Below are positions 43,944 through 51,938 of a stretch of DNA of 64,000 nt, piece after piece. Numbering within the stretch: the stretch's first letter is position 1; each line of letters begins with the position of its first letter. Source of the stretch: Bacillota bacterium (lineage in GTDB: Bacteria > Bacillota > Clostridia > Lachnospirales > Lachnospiraceae); contig JAEWIZ010000023.1 of NCBI GenBank assembly GCA_023386815.1, positions 143,609-207,608 on the forward strand. The letters run 5' to 3'. The position numbers and the translations under genes are program-made. The notes below the pieces were generated by a model. The model was not told the origin of the DNA, did no database searches, and saw nothing but the letters and a program-made list of their open reading frames with translations.

Positions 43944-44825
43944 TTAATTACTATACGCATCTTTTAACGTCTGTAGATCAAACTTCTTCATTTTCAGAAA
44001 TGCTTCTGTAACACGCTTCACTTCTTCCTTTGTTCCGTGCATCATAATGTCATGGAGAAAAACAGGTTCAATCTGCCAAGATACACCAAATTGATCCTTC
44101 AGCCATCCGCATTGTTCCGCTTGTGGGTCAAAGGAAAGCTTGTCCCAATAATGATCAATTTCTTCCTGGTTATCGCATAAAACCACGAAGGATATTGCTT
44201 CATTAAAGGTGTAATTTTCACCATAACCATGATCCATTGCTACTAATTCCAGCCCTCGAATCACCGCTTCGCCGTAGTTTATTCGGGCTCTTGGATCGGC
44301 TGCTTCTCCATTTGCATAATAGTTAACAAATCCCTTTTTAGATGCTTCAAAGACTTCAGCATAATAATCGAGGGCTGCCTCTGCTTTTCCACATGCTGCA
44401 CCTGCAAATAATAATGAAGGTCTTATTTTGTGCGGTTCCTGCAGATTCTCAGTGTACATAAGCTGCCAGCTAAGGCCATATTTATCCTGTACCCAGGCAT
44501 ATCGTTTACTAAATGGATATTCGTCCAAGGGCATTAAATCTAGACCGTCAACGGACAAAATACCATATAACCTGTCAACTTCTTCCTGCGTATTACAGGA
44601 TACCATCAGGGATACGCAAGGATTAAAGGTAAAATAAGGACCGGCACTGATTGCTAATAACTCAAGGTTAGCAAGCTTAAAACTGATAAAATCGCAGTTG
44701 CCTGAAGGGGTGTTAGGAATTATGATCTCGTCATTAATACTAGAGTTCTCAAACATAGTAACATACCATTTTGCTGCATCTACTGCTTCTTTGTCAAACC
44801 ATAAATGTGGAATAATTTTATACAT
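43944..44825 (-). CDS. Double PhnB-like VOC-fold protein
   Basis: 293 residues made of two tandem PhnB/3-demethylubiquinone-methyltransferase-like domains (PF06983, glyoxalase/VOC superfamily): residues 1-130 (IIPHLWFDKEAVDAAKWYVTMF...KYGLSWQLMYTE) and 133-255 (IRPSLLFAGAACGKAEAALDYYAEVF...QFGVSWQIEPV). Each ends in the 'D.FGVSWQ' motif. Despite the family name these are not ubiquinone methyltransferases; they are uncharacterised VOC proteins, sometimes metal-binding. A C-terminal helical tail follows. Probably monocistronic. Confidence 0.88.
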   Translation of the reverse strand: MYKIIPHLWFDKEAVDAAKWYVTMFENSSINDEIIIPNTPSGNCDFISFKLANLELLAISAGPYFTFNPCVSLMVSCNTQEEVDRLYGILSVDGLDLMPLDEYPFSKRYAWVQDKYGLSWQLMYTENLQEPHKIRPSLLFAGAACGKAEAALDYYAEVFEASKKGFVNYYANGEAADPRARINYGEAVIRGLELVAMDHGYGENYTFNEAISFVVLCDNQEEIDHYWDKLSFDPQAEQCGWLKDQFGVSWQIEPVFLHDIMMHGTKEEVKRVTEAFLKMKKFDLQTLKDAYSN

Positions 44826-45077
44826 TCTCTTAACCTCCTTAATCCAAGTTAAACCGTGAATTGATACGTTCGTTACAAAAACTAAGTTACTCTTGTATTC
44901 CTTTTACTATTCGTGTTCAATCGTACAATTTAACTATACAATAATGGAAATATTTCGTCAATTTTAGTTTTTAATTCTACATTCCTATATAACAAATCTT
45001 ATTAGGTACGACAGATGGAACTTCCAAAGAAAGGAACATATATTATAACTAGAAGAATAAATATCAGAGGATATGGT

Positions 45078-45674
45078 ATGAATTATAACAGTGCAACTCC
45101 TCCGGGAAGAATATTACAAAGTGATGACATCCTTCGAGCTGAAAACGCCATAATCGAAGAAGTAATGAGCACTAGCAGAGGTTCCGGTTATGTTCTGATT
45201 TCTTGCGAAGAATTCGATCAGAATAATCAGCGTTACATTAATCAACTTCGGTTAAATATAGGGAAAAACACAATTATCATGGACGATAGTGGAGCTCCAC
45301 TTTCGATCCATGACTTAAGGGAGGGCATGAGAATCAATGCTGAATTCTCTGCAGCCATGACCAGAAGCCTGCCACCTCAATCGAATGCCTATCGAATTGT
45401 TGTATTAAAAGAGTTACCCTCCGTTAGTGTAACAACGGACCGGGTTGTGGGGGTTGATACAACACACGGTTTTCTTCTTGCCGGAAATCCCTATGACATA
45501 TACGATCAAATCCTGTTTACTATTTCCGATGAGACAATTATCCTGGATCAAGATGAAAATCCAATCGAATTAGAAGCAATTTTGCCAGGCCAATTGGTAC
45601 GAGTGGAGCATGCAATCTTTCAGACATTGAGTATACCACCCCAAACTCCTGCCTATCATGTCCAAGTATTATAA
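45078..45674 (+). CDS. Unknown protein with two internal repeats
   Basis: 198 residues with no signal or membrane segment. Two related halves: about 15-108 ends SLPPQSNAYRIVVL and about 120-198 ends SIPPQTPAYHVQVL; each has an earlier 'TIIMDDSGAPLSIHDLREGMRI' or 'TIILDQDENPIELEAILPGQLV' segment, a beta-rich OB-like pattern. I do not recognise a family. Start chosen at MNYNSATPPG because GAGG lies seven bases upstream; an in-frame ATG 21 codons earlier (45015) has only a weak site. No co-transcribed neighbour. Confidence 0.65.
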   Translation: MNYNSATPPGRILQSDDILRAENAIIEEVMSTSRGSGYVLISCEEFDQNNQRYINQLRLNIGKNTIIMDDSGAPLSIHDLREGMRINAEFSAAMTRSLPPQSNAYRIVVLKELPSVSVTTDRVVGVDTTHGFLLAGNPYDIYDQILFTISDETIILDQDENPIELEAILPGQLVRVEHAIFQTLSIPPQTPAYHVQVL

Positions 45675-45717
45675 GTAATTTCATCCAAGGATTCGCCAGT
45701 TAATTTACTTATCCCCT

Positions 45718-45768
45718 ATTCCCTTGTCAAACGTTCGATTATTGCGTACATGACAGGGGAATTTATTT
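45718..45768 (+). terminator. Candidate terminator after the 45078-45674 gene
   Basis: Twelve-bp stem ATTCCCTTGTCA / TGACAGGGGAAT (one G-T pair) with a 21-nt loop, followed by TTATTTAT. Confidence 0.6.
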
Positions 45769-45813
45769 ATAATTTGTCCAAATTGTCTTAATATTGCGAA
45801 ATTATAAAACATC

Positions 45814-45842
45814 TTGTGGAACTTCGTCGTCTGTGTTATACT
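45814..45842 (+). promoter_or_regulatory. Sigma-A-type promoter of the uracil permease gene
   Basis: -35 TTGTGG (45814-45819), 17-bp spacer, -10 TATACT (45837-45842), about 32 bp before the TTG start. The short leader leaves no room for a PyrR attenuator or purine riboswitch. Confidence 0.6.
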
Positions 45843-45873
45843 TTTCGAGATAAAATCTTAGGAGGGTAAAATC

Positions 45874-47160
45874 TTGGAACAGAAAAAAATTATTCAGGTA
45901 GAAGACAAGGTACCATTGAAGCTATTATTTCCACTTTCTTTACAACACATGTTTGCTATGTTTGGCGCATCTGTGTTAGTACCTATTCTCTTCAATATTA
46001 ATCCAGCAGTCGTACTGTTAATGAACGGTATCGGCACAATATTATTTTTCTTTATTACAAAAGGCAAAGCACCAGCTTACTTAGGCTCCAGCTTTGCTTT
46101 TCTTGCGCCTGCCGGTCTCGTCATTTCAAAATGGGGTTATCCATATGCTCTCGGTGGATTTATTGTTGTCGGTTTAGGTATGTGTATCGTTTCGTTTATT
46201 ATTTATAAGTTTGGTACCAAATGGATCGATATTGTTCTTCCCGCAGCTGCAATGGGTCCGGTTGTTGCATTAATCGGATTAGAACTTGCCGGAACTGCTG
46301 CGGATACCGCAGGTCTTCTTCCAAAAGAAGGCGTCGTGATTGATCCTAAAAATGTTCTTGTATTTGTTGTTACATTAGGGTTCGCTGTATTTGGCAACGT
46401 GCTCTTCCGTAAATTCTTTGCTGTTATTCCTGTATTAATTGCTATCATAGCTGGATATGTAACTGCACTATTGACGAAGGTTATTACTGTCGAGTCATTA
46501 AGTAGTGCTCTTCATACCAGCTTTTTCATAGTACCCAACTTTCAGCTTCCCCGATTTAACCTACAGGCCATCATAATGATTTTACCTGTAATTTTGGTTA
46601 TCACTTCTGAACATATTGGACATCAGATTGTAACCAGTAAAATTGTTGAGAGAGATTTAATTAAGGATCCAGGGTTACATCGTTCTATGTTTGCAGATGG
46701 TTTTTCTACGATGCTTTCCGGTTTTGTAGGTTCCGTACCGACAACAACTTATGGAGAGAACATTGGTGTAATGGCTATGACAAAGGTATATTCCATACAG
46801 GTGATTGGTGGCGCAGCGGTACTTTCCATTATTGCCTCCTTCATAGGACCTGTAGCAGCTCTAATCCAGACCATTCCAGGTGCAGTAATCGGCGGTATCT
46901 CCTTCCTACTCTACGGTATGATTGGTGCTTCCGGTATTCGTGTCATCGTTGATGGTAGAGTGGATTATGGCCGCAGCCGTAACCTTACCTTAACCTCTGT
47001 TGTTTTTGTAACCGGTCTTTCCGGTGTTGCGCTCAACCTTGGTGAAGTAACTCTAAAGGGTATGGTTCTCGCTACTATCGTTGGTATGGGACTTTCTCTT
47101 CTCTTTTATATCTTTGATAAATTAAACTTAACAAACGATAAAGACGAAGAGGCTGCTTAA
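45874..47160 (+). CDS. NCS2 family uracil/xanthine-type permease
   Basis: 428 residues with about fourteen membrane helices, matching nucleobase:cation symporter-2 (UraA/PyrP type). Marks are LFPLSLQHMFAMFGASVLVPIL, the AYLGSSFAFLAP pseudo-helix 3, the TSEHIGHQIVTSKI helix with the substrate-binding Glu and His of UraA, and GSVPTTTYGENIGVMAMTKVYS with the second conserved Glu. These features favour uracil over purines. The start is a TTG eight bases after AGGAGG. It appears to be a single gene. Confidence 0.92.
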   Translation: MEQKKIIQVEDKVPLKLLFPLSLQHMFAMFGASVLVPILFNINPAVVLLMNGIGTILFFFITKGKAPAYLGSSFAFLAPAGLVISKWGYPYALGGFIVVGLGMCIVSFIIYKFGTKWIDIVLPAAAMGPVVALIGLELAGTAADTAGLLPKEGVVIDPKNVLVFVVTLGFAVFGNVLFRKFFAVIPVLIAIIAGYVTALLTKVITVESLSSALHTSFFIVPNFQLPRFNLQAIIMILPVILVITSEHIGHQIVTSKIVERDLIKDPGLHRSMFADGFSTMLSGFVGSVPTTTYGENIGVMAMTKVYSIQVIGGAAVLSIIASFIGPVAALIQTIPGAVIGGISFLLYGMIGASGIRVIVDGRVDYGRSRNLTLTSVVFVTGLSGVALNLGEVTLKGMVLATIVGMGLSLLFYIFDKLNLTNDKDEEAA

Positions 47161-47186
47161 AAACTGAAGCTGCTCCGAATAAATGT

Positions 47187-47243
47187 AACAAATAGATTTA
47201 AATTGAACAAATAAATTTAATTAGAACAAATAGATTTAATAAA
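47187..47243. repeat. 19-bp tandem repeat, three copies
   Basis: Three consecutive 19-nt units of the type AACAAATAGATTTAATTAG at 47187-47205, 47206-47224 and 47225-47243, directly downstream of the uracil permease stop. Confidence 0.8.
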
Positions 47244-47245
47244 GC

Positions 47246-47350
47246 AAAGGCAACTGATTAGTCTATGATTTTTCTTCTTTGTAGTGAAAGTTTAAATTTA
47301 AACTGCTGCTACAAGCTGACCTATATCATAACATCAGTTGTCTTTTCTTT
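47246..47350 (+). terminator. Extended stem structure downstream of the uracil permease gene
   Basis: AAAGGCAACTGAT (47246-47258) can pair with ATCAGTTGTCTTT (47333-47345, one G-T pair), followed by TCTTT. The enclosed 74 nt hold a perfect 16-bp palindrome AGTTTAAATTTAAACT (47289-47304) flanked by GTAG / CTAC. It could be a branched terminator for the permease gene. The remainder of the gap to 47458 shows nothing clear. Confidence 0.45.
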
Positions 47351-47470
47351 AACTATGAGAATTTCACAAATAAGAAATCTAGTAGTCCTTACTTCAATAT
47401 GGATTTATATAGCTTTTTCACGAAAGACATGCTAGAATGAATCATACTTTACATTGAAAGGAGCTTCTAC

Positions 47471-47497
47471 ATGACTGCTTCCATCAGATTACGTTAA
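47471..47497 (+). CDS. Macrolide-responsive leader peptide MTASIRLR
   Basis: Eight-codon frame with AAAGGAG seven bases upstream, encoding MTASIRLR and a TAA. The mef/mel macrolide-efflux elements of Gram-positive bacteria are preceded by a leader of the form MTASMRLR on which macrolide-bound ribosomes stall, relieving attenuation. Here the only change is Met5 to Ile, and the gene downstream is a Mef homologue. RLR is an example of the RLR/+x+ stalling motif for macrolides. Confidence 0.8.
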   Translation: MTASIRLR

Positions 47498-47565
47498 TAC
47501 CGCAGGTTTTGTTGCGGTAAACCGTATTACAAAGCTTGCTAAACTGAACTAACAACTTTTGTAAT
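47498..47565 (+). promoter_or_regulatory. Attenuator-like hairpins between leader peptide and mef-like gene
   Basis: First hairpin TACCGCA / TGCGGTA (47498-47519) starts directly at the leader stop codon. Second hairpin ATTACAAA / TTTGTAAT (47526-47565) ends just before the GGAGG of the efflux gene. GGTTT (47505) can alternatively pair with AAACC (47519), so ribosome stalling on the leader could switch the fold. No strong U tract is present, so control may be translational or a weak terminator. Confidence 0.6.
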
Positions 47566-47582
47566 ATTGGAGGATATCATAA

Positions 47583-48794
47583 ATGAATAAAAATTGGAAA
47601 ACACAATTTATAACTATATGGCTTGGACAGGCTATATCAATCCTGACCAGTTCTATATTACAGATGGCTTTAATATGGCACCTATCTCTTTTGACAGCTT
47701 CAGCCGCTATTTTGTCTCTGGCATCTATTGCAGGTTTTTTACCTACCGCTGTGTTAGGCTTATTTGCTGGAACCCTAGTGGATCGCTGGAATCGAAAGCT
47801 TACCATGATCGGGGCGGATCTGTTTATTGCCCTGGTTAGCCTTACACTAGCTATCTATGCTATCTTTGCTGAACTGCCTGTATGGTTGGTGATTTTTGTT
47901 TTATTTGTGAGGAGCATTGGAACAGCATTTCACACACCATCCCTAAGTGCTGTAACACCTCTGCTGGTGCCAGAAGAACAGCTTACCAAATGTGCCGGTT
48001 ATACACAATCTCTTCAGTCTATCGGCTACATGGCCGGTACTGCCCTTGCGGCTTTGCTTTATCCGGTCTGGAGTATCAGTGGCATGATACTATTAGACGT
48101 GCTAGGGGCTATCCTAGCATCCGTTACCACGGCAATTATAAGTATCCCGGCACCAACGGCGCAAGTAACCCGGACAAAAGGATTTCATATCTTGTCAGAA
48201 ATGAAGGAAGGCTATCTAGCAGTTAAAGCCCACCGGGGAATCTTTGTTTTATTATGGATTGGCGCAGCCTTTATGTTCCTGTACTCACCAATCAACGCTC
48301 TTTTTCCTTTAATGAGCCTAAATTATTTTGGTGGAACAACTACAGCTGCTTCCATTGCTGAGATTGCTTTTTCCATTGGAATGCTGCTTGGCGGTATTGT
48401 ACTAGGTCTTTGGGGCGGGTTAAAAAACAGAGCTTTCACCATTGCTGGATCCATAGCAATTATGGGAGCTGCCATTGGTCTTTCTGGTTTACTTCCCCAA
48501 TACGGCTTCTGGGCATTTGCACTCCTATGTGTAATGATGGGTCTATCCGTTCCCTTTTATTCCGCTCCCCAGGTTGCACTAATGCAGGAGAAACTGGAAC
48601 CACAATATCTGGGAAGAGCATTTGGTCTCTACGGCAGCGTCATGTCCTTCGCAATGCCGTTTGGTCTTATCTTATCCGGTTTATTCGCTGATCAAGTCGG
48701 CGTTAATCATTGGTTCGTGATTTGTGGAGCTGCCAGCGTACTTCTTTCTCTACTTACCATCAGTATAAGGAGTGTACGTCAAATAGAAGGATAA
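47583..48794 (+). CDS. Mef-like macrolide efflux MFS transporter
   Basis: 403 residues, twelve membrane helices, MFS_3 family. It resembles Mef(A)/Mef(E) closely around IWLGQAISILTSSILQMALIW, GLFAGTLVDRWNRKLTMIGADL, VRSIGTAFHTPSL and VTPLLVPEEQLTKCAGY, the last nearly identical to Mef. It exports 14/15-membered macrolides by proton antiport in characterised homologues. The leader peptide and hairpins upstream support macrolide-inducible expression. The usual partner msr(D)/mel is not present downstream; the next genes face the other way. It could be a chromosomal ancestor or relative rather than a recently acquired resistance gene. GGAGG lies nine bases before the ATG. Confidence 0.88.
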   Translation: MNKNWKTQFITIWLGQAISILTSSILQMALIWHLSLLTASAAILSLASIAGFLPTAVLGLFAGTLVDRWNRKLTMIGADLFIALVSLTLAIYAIFAELPVWLVIFVLFVRSIGTAFHTPSLSAVTPLLVPEEQLTKCAGYTQSLQSIGYMAGTALAALLYPVWSISGMILLDVLGAILASVTTAIISIPAPTAQVTRTKGFHILSEMKEGYLAVKAHRGIFVLLWIGAAFMFLYSPINALFPLMSLNYFGGTTTAASIAEIAFSIGMLLGGIVLGLWGGLKNRAFTIAGSIAIMGAAIGLSGLLPQYGFWAFALLCVMMGLSVPFYSAPQVALMQEKLEPQYLGRAFGLYGSVMSFAMPFGLILSGLFADQVGVNHWFVICGAASVLLSLLTISIRSVRQIEG

Positions 48795-48828
48795 TCTATT
48801 CCCTCTACGCATAATAAACTTTCATAAT

Positions 48829-48873
48829 AAATTAAGGCTGAACACTGTTATAACAGCGATTCAGCCTTAATTT
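48829..48873. terminator. Bidirectional terminator between mef-like gene and cheX
   Basis: Fourteen-bp perfect stem AAATTAAGGCTGAA / TTCAGCCTTAATTT with a 17-nt loop, flanked by AT-rich sequence on both sides, between convergent genes. Confidence 0.8.
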
Positions 48874-48918
48874 ATTAATTATTCTATAAAAATTATTTAA
48901 TGAGTACTATTCTTAATG

Positions 48919-48969
48919 CAGTTCTATTTTTAATAAAGCTCTATTTTTAATACAGTTCTATTTTTAATC
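48919..48969. repeat. 17-bp tandem repeat, three copies
   Basis: CAGTTCTATTTTTAATA at 48919-48935, a two-base variant at 48936-48952 and a further copy at 48953-48969, in the gap before the end of the CheX gene. Confidence 0.85.
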
Positions 48970-49000
48970 TAGAATCAGCTATTTACACAAGCCTTATTAA

Positions 49001-49447
49001 TTAAGCCTGGTTTAACCTGATATCCAGGAGTACATTACCAATGGATGTAGAGATACAGCAGGCTGTACGTAACATATAAACCATACTGTCATCCGGTTGA
49101 CGCATTGCCGGTGGTAAGATATCACATTTCAGATCGTTTCCCGCAAGCATGGTTAAAACATTACCACTGATAATATTCGCAATTTCTGATATCGCGGAGG
49201 TCACGAAATCGTCCACGCTACTCATCTCCATTCCGCTCATAATATTTACCATTCCAAGCGAAGTAGCATGCGGGAAGCGGTAAATCACCTCACCCACAAG
49301 ATCTCCAACAACTCCGATGGAAATATCTAATTCATCGTCACATACGAATGCTTCCGCTGGATGGTCTGAGATATCTGATAAATCTAGCATCAGCTGGAAT
49401 ACATTACGGGTTGCTTCTAAAAAAGGTTCATAAAGACTAATGTTCAT
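49001..49447 (-). CDS. CheX family chemotaxis protein (CheY-P phosphatase type)
   Basis: 148 residues matching CheX/PF13690. The phosphatase helix motif ExxN is present in SAISEIANIISGN. CheX dephosphorylates CheY-P and resets the flagellar motor signal in bacteria lacking CheZ. The gene overlaps the bacteriohemerythrin gene by 11 bp and is translated after it. The pairing suggests an oxygen- or redox-linked motility response, but no other chemotaxis gene is near. Confidence 0.88.
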   Translation of the reverse strand: MNISLYEPFLEATRNVFQLMLDLSDISDHPAEAFVCDDELDISIGVVGDLVGEVIYRFPHATSLGMVNIMSGMEMSSVDDFVTSAISEIANIISGNVLTMLAGNDLKCDILPPAMRQPDDSMVYMLRTACCISTSIGNVLLDIRLNQA

Positions 49448-49865
49448 TACCAGTCACCCCCTGTTCGATAGCGTAATTTGCAATACGCTGATCCTCCGCT
49501 GCGACATGGTTAATCAGCCAGGCCAAAAGCTTTCCTCCAAACTGTTGCATTAATTGCTCATTAAATCCACTGCTCTCATATTCAGCAGAAACCTTCAGAA
49601 CATAATTCACCATATCCGTATGTATCTTCCTGTGCTCTTCATAGCCGGGATAACCAATCTTTAACTGATATTCTTCTTCATCACGGAAATGCTCAACTAC
49701 ATATCCCTTCATAAATTCCAATGTTTCATTCACATGCTGTACCTTCTCATCCCAGGATGCCAAAGAACGCAGTGTCTTCATGAACTCCTCAACTCGTTGA
49801 AATAGCTCCCTATGTTGGTCATCCACCACTGAAACTCCCAGCTCATACTTATCTTTCCAAAGCAT
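49437..49865 (-). CDS. Bacteriohemerythrin
   Basis: 142 residues, single-domain hemerythrin with a non-haem di-iron O2-binding site. All ligands are visible: H18 in VVDDQHRELF, H59 and the following E in VVEHFRDEEEY, H in YEEHRKIH, and H with D in INHVAAEDQRI. Such proteins bind or sense O2 and deliver or scavenge it in anaerobes. First gene of a two-gene unit with cheX. AAAGGA lies upstream of the ATG. Confidence 0.94.
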   Translation of the reverse strand: MLWKDKYELGVSVVDDQHRELFQRVEEFMKTLRSLASWDEKVQHVNETLEFMKGYVVEHFRDEEEYQLKIGYPGYEEHRKIHTDMVNYVLKVSAEYESSGFNEQLMQQFGGKLLAWLINHVAAEDQRIANYAIEQGVTGNEH

Positions 49866-50063
49866 ATTAGTCGTATCCTTTCTTTCTTTTGTCGGGTGTA
49901 CTGTACTTTCGGAACATTTTACTTTAACTTTATTTGTAACTAGCTCTTATTATATCAGCAGGTTTTGTCGAAATTCAAGCATAATCTAGCGGAAACTAAA
50001 CTAACTTCTTCTTAATATCTAATATTTCATTCTCTTAATTATCCATTAATATAAGCTTAGAAA

Positions 50064-50111
50064 AAACATCCATGACGTCGCTTTTCAACAAAGCATATAC
50101 CATGGATGTTT
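50064..50111 (-). terminator. Terminator of the cotJ operon
   Basis: Eleven-bp perfect stem AAACATCCATG / CATGGATGTTT with a 26-nt loop, followed on the minus strand by a T run; it begins 19 bp after the CotJC stop. Confidence 0.85.
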
Positions 50112-50129
50112 CGTAAATATTATCACTAA

Positions 50130-50747
50130 TTATTTTTTTGCTTGAAACATGGCTTTATCAAATTCCGGATTAAAATAGTAGAAATTTTTACTGTCCAGCT
50201 TGTCCTTTGTCATCTCTAAAGCTTCACCGAATCTTTGGAAATGAACAACCTCTCTGGCTCTAAGGAATTTTAGCGGCTCCTGAATCTCTGGATCAGGAAT
50301 CATACGAAGAAGATTATCGTATACAGTTCTCGCCTTTTGCTCTGCTGCAAGATTTTCCGTCAAATCAGTAATAGCATCTCCCTTGGACTGAAATTCTAAG
50401 GAAGTAAAAGGAACTGACGCTGCGGCTTGCGGCCAAAGAGCTGTTGTATGATCGATATAGTATGCGTCAAAGCCTGCTTCTTTTGCCTGCTCAATGGTCA
50501 AATTTTTCGTCAATTGATATACCATGGCACAGATGATCTCCATATGGGCTAATTCCTCTGTACCAATATCTGTGAGAAGACCACCAACTTCCTTGATCGG
50601 CATGGTGTATCTTTGAGACAGATATCTCATTGATGCTGATAATTCCCCATCCGGACCTCCGTACTGACTAATAATGAGTCGTGCTGTCGTTGGACAGGTT
50701 TTCGTTATTTTCACCGGATATTGGAGACGTTTTTCATATAGCCACAT
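50130..50747 (-). CDS. cotJC: Spore coat protein CotJC (manganese catalase family)
   Basis: 205 residues. Ferritin-like manganese catalase fold with the di-Mn ligands recognisable: E in DGELSASMRYL, E and H in IGTEELAHMEII, E in LAAEQKARTVY and E-x-x-H in AREVVHFQRF. CotJC is part of the spore coat of Bacillus and Clostridia and may have catalase activity. The stop of the upstream CotJA-CotJB gene and this ATG share a base (TAATG), so translation is coupled; an in-frame GTG three codons earlier is less likely. Confidence 0.95.
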   Translation of the reverse strand: MWLYEKRLQYPVKITKTCPTTARLIISQYGGPDGELSASMRYLSQRYTMPIKEVGGLLTDIGTEELAHMEIICAMVYQLTKNLTIEQAKEAGFDAYYIDHTTALWPQAAASVPFTSLEFQSKGDAITDLTENLAAEQKARTVYDNLLRMIPDPEIQEPLKFLRAREVVHFQRFGEALEMTKDKLDSKNFYYFNPEFDKAMFQAKK

Positions 50748-51202
50748 TATACACACGCTCCTTCCCAGGGCATCGGCCCTTCCTGCCAGATGAAGCTGGC
50801 TTCATTGCCCTCTGTGCAGTCAGGAATGCCTGACTTTGACAAGGGATAATAGTTTTGTGCAAATTCTTTTTTTATCTTTGCATACTCCTTCGCCTTTTCA
50901 TGGTACAACTGAATTGCCTGAGTGTCCTTTTCATGAGTATCCAGGTAAAGAGTTAGGTCCTCCAGGAAAAAGCTCAGCTGATTGATCTGAGTCATCAACT
51001 GCTCTCGTTCCACCTGTGCCTGTGTCTTTTTTTCATTTCCTTCTACTAAGGGACTCTTGGTTCCCAACACTGCATCTGCCGCAAAAAATGGTTTGTTTAG
51101 ATCTTTGAAAATAGTACCGATATTAAGTGCATCTGCTTCATTATATAATTCTCCCCACTGTTGAATCGGTATATTTGCAATTGCCAAATGATTTTGGGAC
51201 AT
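50747..51202 (-). CDS. Fused spore coat protein CotJA-CotJB
   Basis: 151 residues. Residues 1-45 match CotJA (LAIANIPIQQWGELYN then LNKPFFAADA); residues 64-151 match CotJB (EREQLMTQINQLSFFLEDLTLYLDTH...PLSKSGIPDC...WQEGPMPWEGACV), including the conserved WxxGPxPWE end. In Bacillus subtilis these are two genes of the cotJABC operon; here they are one frame without an internal stop. AAAGGAG lies seven bases before the ATG. Expected to be made in the mother cell during sporulation. Confidence 0.9.
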   Translation of the reverse strand: MSQNHLAIANIPIQQWGELYNEADALNIGTIFKDLNKPFFAADAVLGTKSPLVEGNEKKTQAQVEREQLMTQINQLSFFLEDLTLYLDTHEKDTQAIQLYHEKAKEYAKIKKEFAQNYYPLSKSGIPDCTEGNEASFIWQEGPMPWEGACV

Positions 51203-51383
51203 AAAAAGCTCCTTTCCTGCAAATACTATTCTGCAATCAAATAATGTTTTTATAAGATTACGTAGTTAGTATTTACAAAAAAGGAGTTTTCTAAATTGGG
51301 AAGTACTTGATGGATAAGCAGTTATCGGTTATTTTGCCTACAACTTTCTTGCATGTTGTCAAATCATTCTTACACCCTTTACT

Positions 51384-51938
51384 TCATTTATGCTTTGCCA
51401 GATGATTTGTATCCAGGGATGTACGGAATACAAAAAATCGATCATACAAAAATTCCAAAATAAAATTTGCCAACATATTTAAAAGGGTCACTATATACTC
51501 ATTCCATAGCAGTGTATCAGCGAGGTAGTTGCCCAGTAATGTTGATGCAGGAACGTAAACGACGTAGAAGCCCAGTACCTTAAGCATGGCCACAGTTACA
51601 TTATTAGCAGACCGAAAGGTATAGCGGCGGTTTAATGTAAAGTTCCACAACACAGATAACACAAGTGCCAGTACATAACATGGCCAATAACTCCAGTTCG
51701 TCAGCTCATTGAATAGAGAAAATGATATTATCTCTATGATTCCTGCTGAGATAGAGAATAATCCGAATTTGATACCCCGAATCATTTCCTTTCTCACCTC
51801 ATGATTTTTTTTGTTTCGCATTTCTTCTCTTTTAGAATTCTTTTCTTTATTGCCTGGAATATTGCTTTGAATATTTTGTTCTGAATTCTCTTCTACTTTC
51901 ATTTCTCTGTTCTTTATACTCTTCATTTCTACCATCAT
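51384..51938 (-). CDS. GtrA family membrane protein
   Basis: 184 residues: a polar N-terminal 50-residue extension rich in Asn, Lys and Glu, then four membrane helices of the GtrA family (PF04138), with FGLFSISAGIIEIISFSLF, LSVLWNFTLNRRYTFRS and FILEFLYDRFFVF. GtrA-like proteins flip polyprenyl-linked sugars or support cell-surface glycosylation. It overlaps the stop of the amidohydrolase gene by 4 bp (ATGA), so it is translated with it. The functional link to a deacylase is not obvious. Confidence 0.88.
   Translation of the reverse strand: MMVEMKSIKNREMKVEENSEQNIQSNIPGNKEKNSKREEMRNKKNHEVRKEMIRGIKFGLFSISAGIIEIISFSLFNELTNWSYWPCYVLALVLSVLWNFTLNRRYTFRSANNVTVAMLKVLGFYVVYVPASTLLGNYLADTLLWNEYIVTLLNMLANFILEFLYDRFFVFRTSLDTNHLAKHK

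Noticed and set aside
45675..45873. PyrR attenuator or purine riboswitch before the uracil permease gene.
   Set aside because: The predicted promoter leaves a leader of only about 30 nt, and the hairpin at 45718 is best read as the terminator of the preceding gene.
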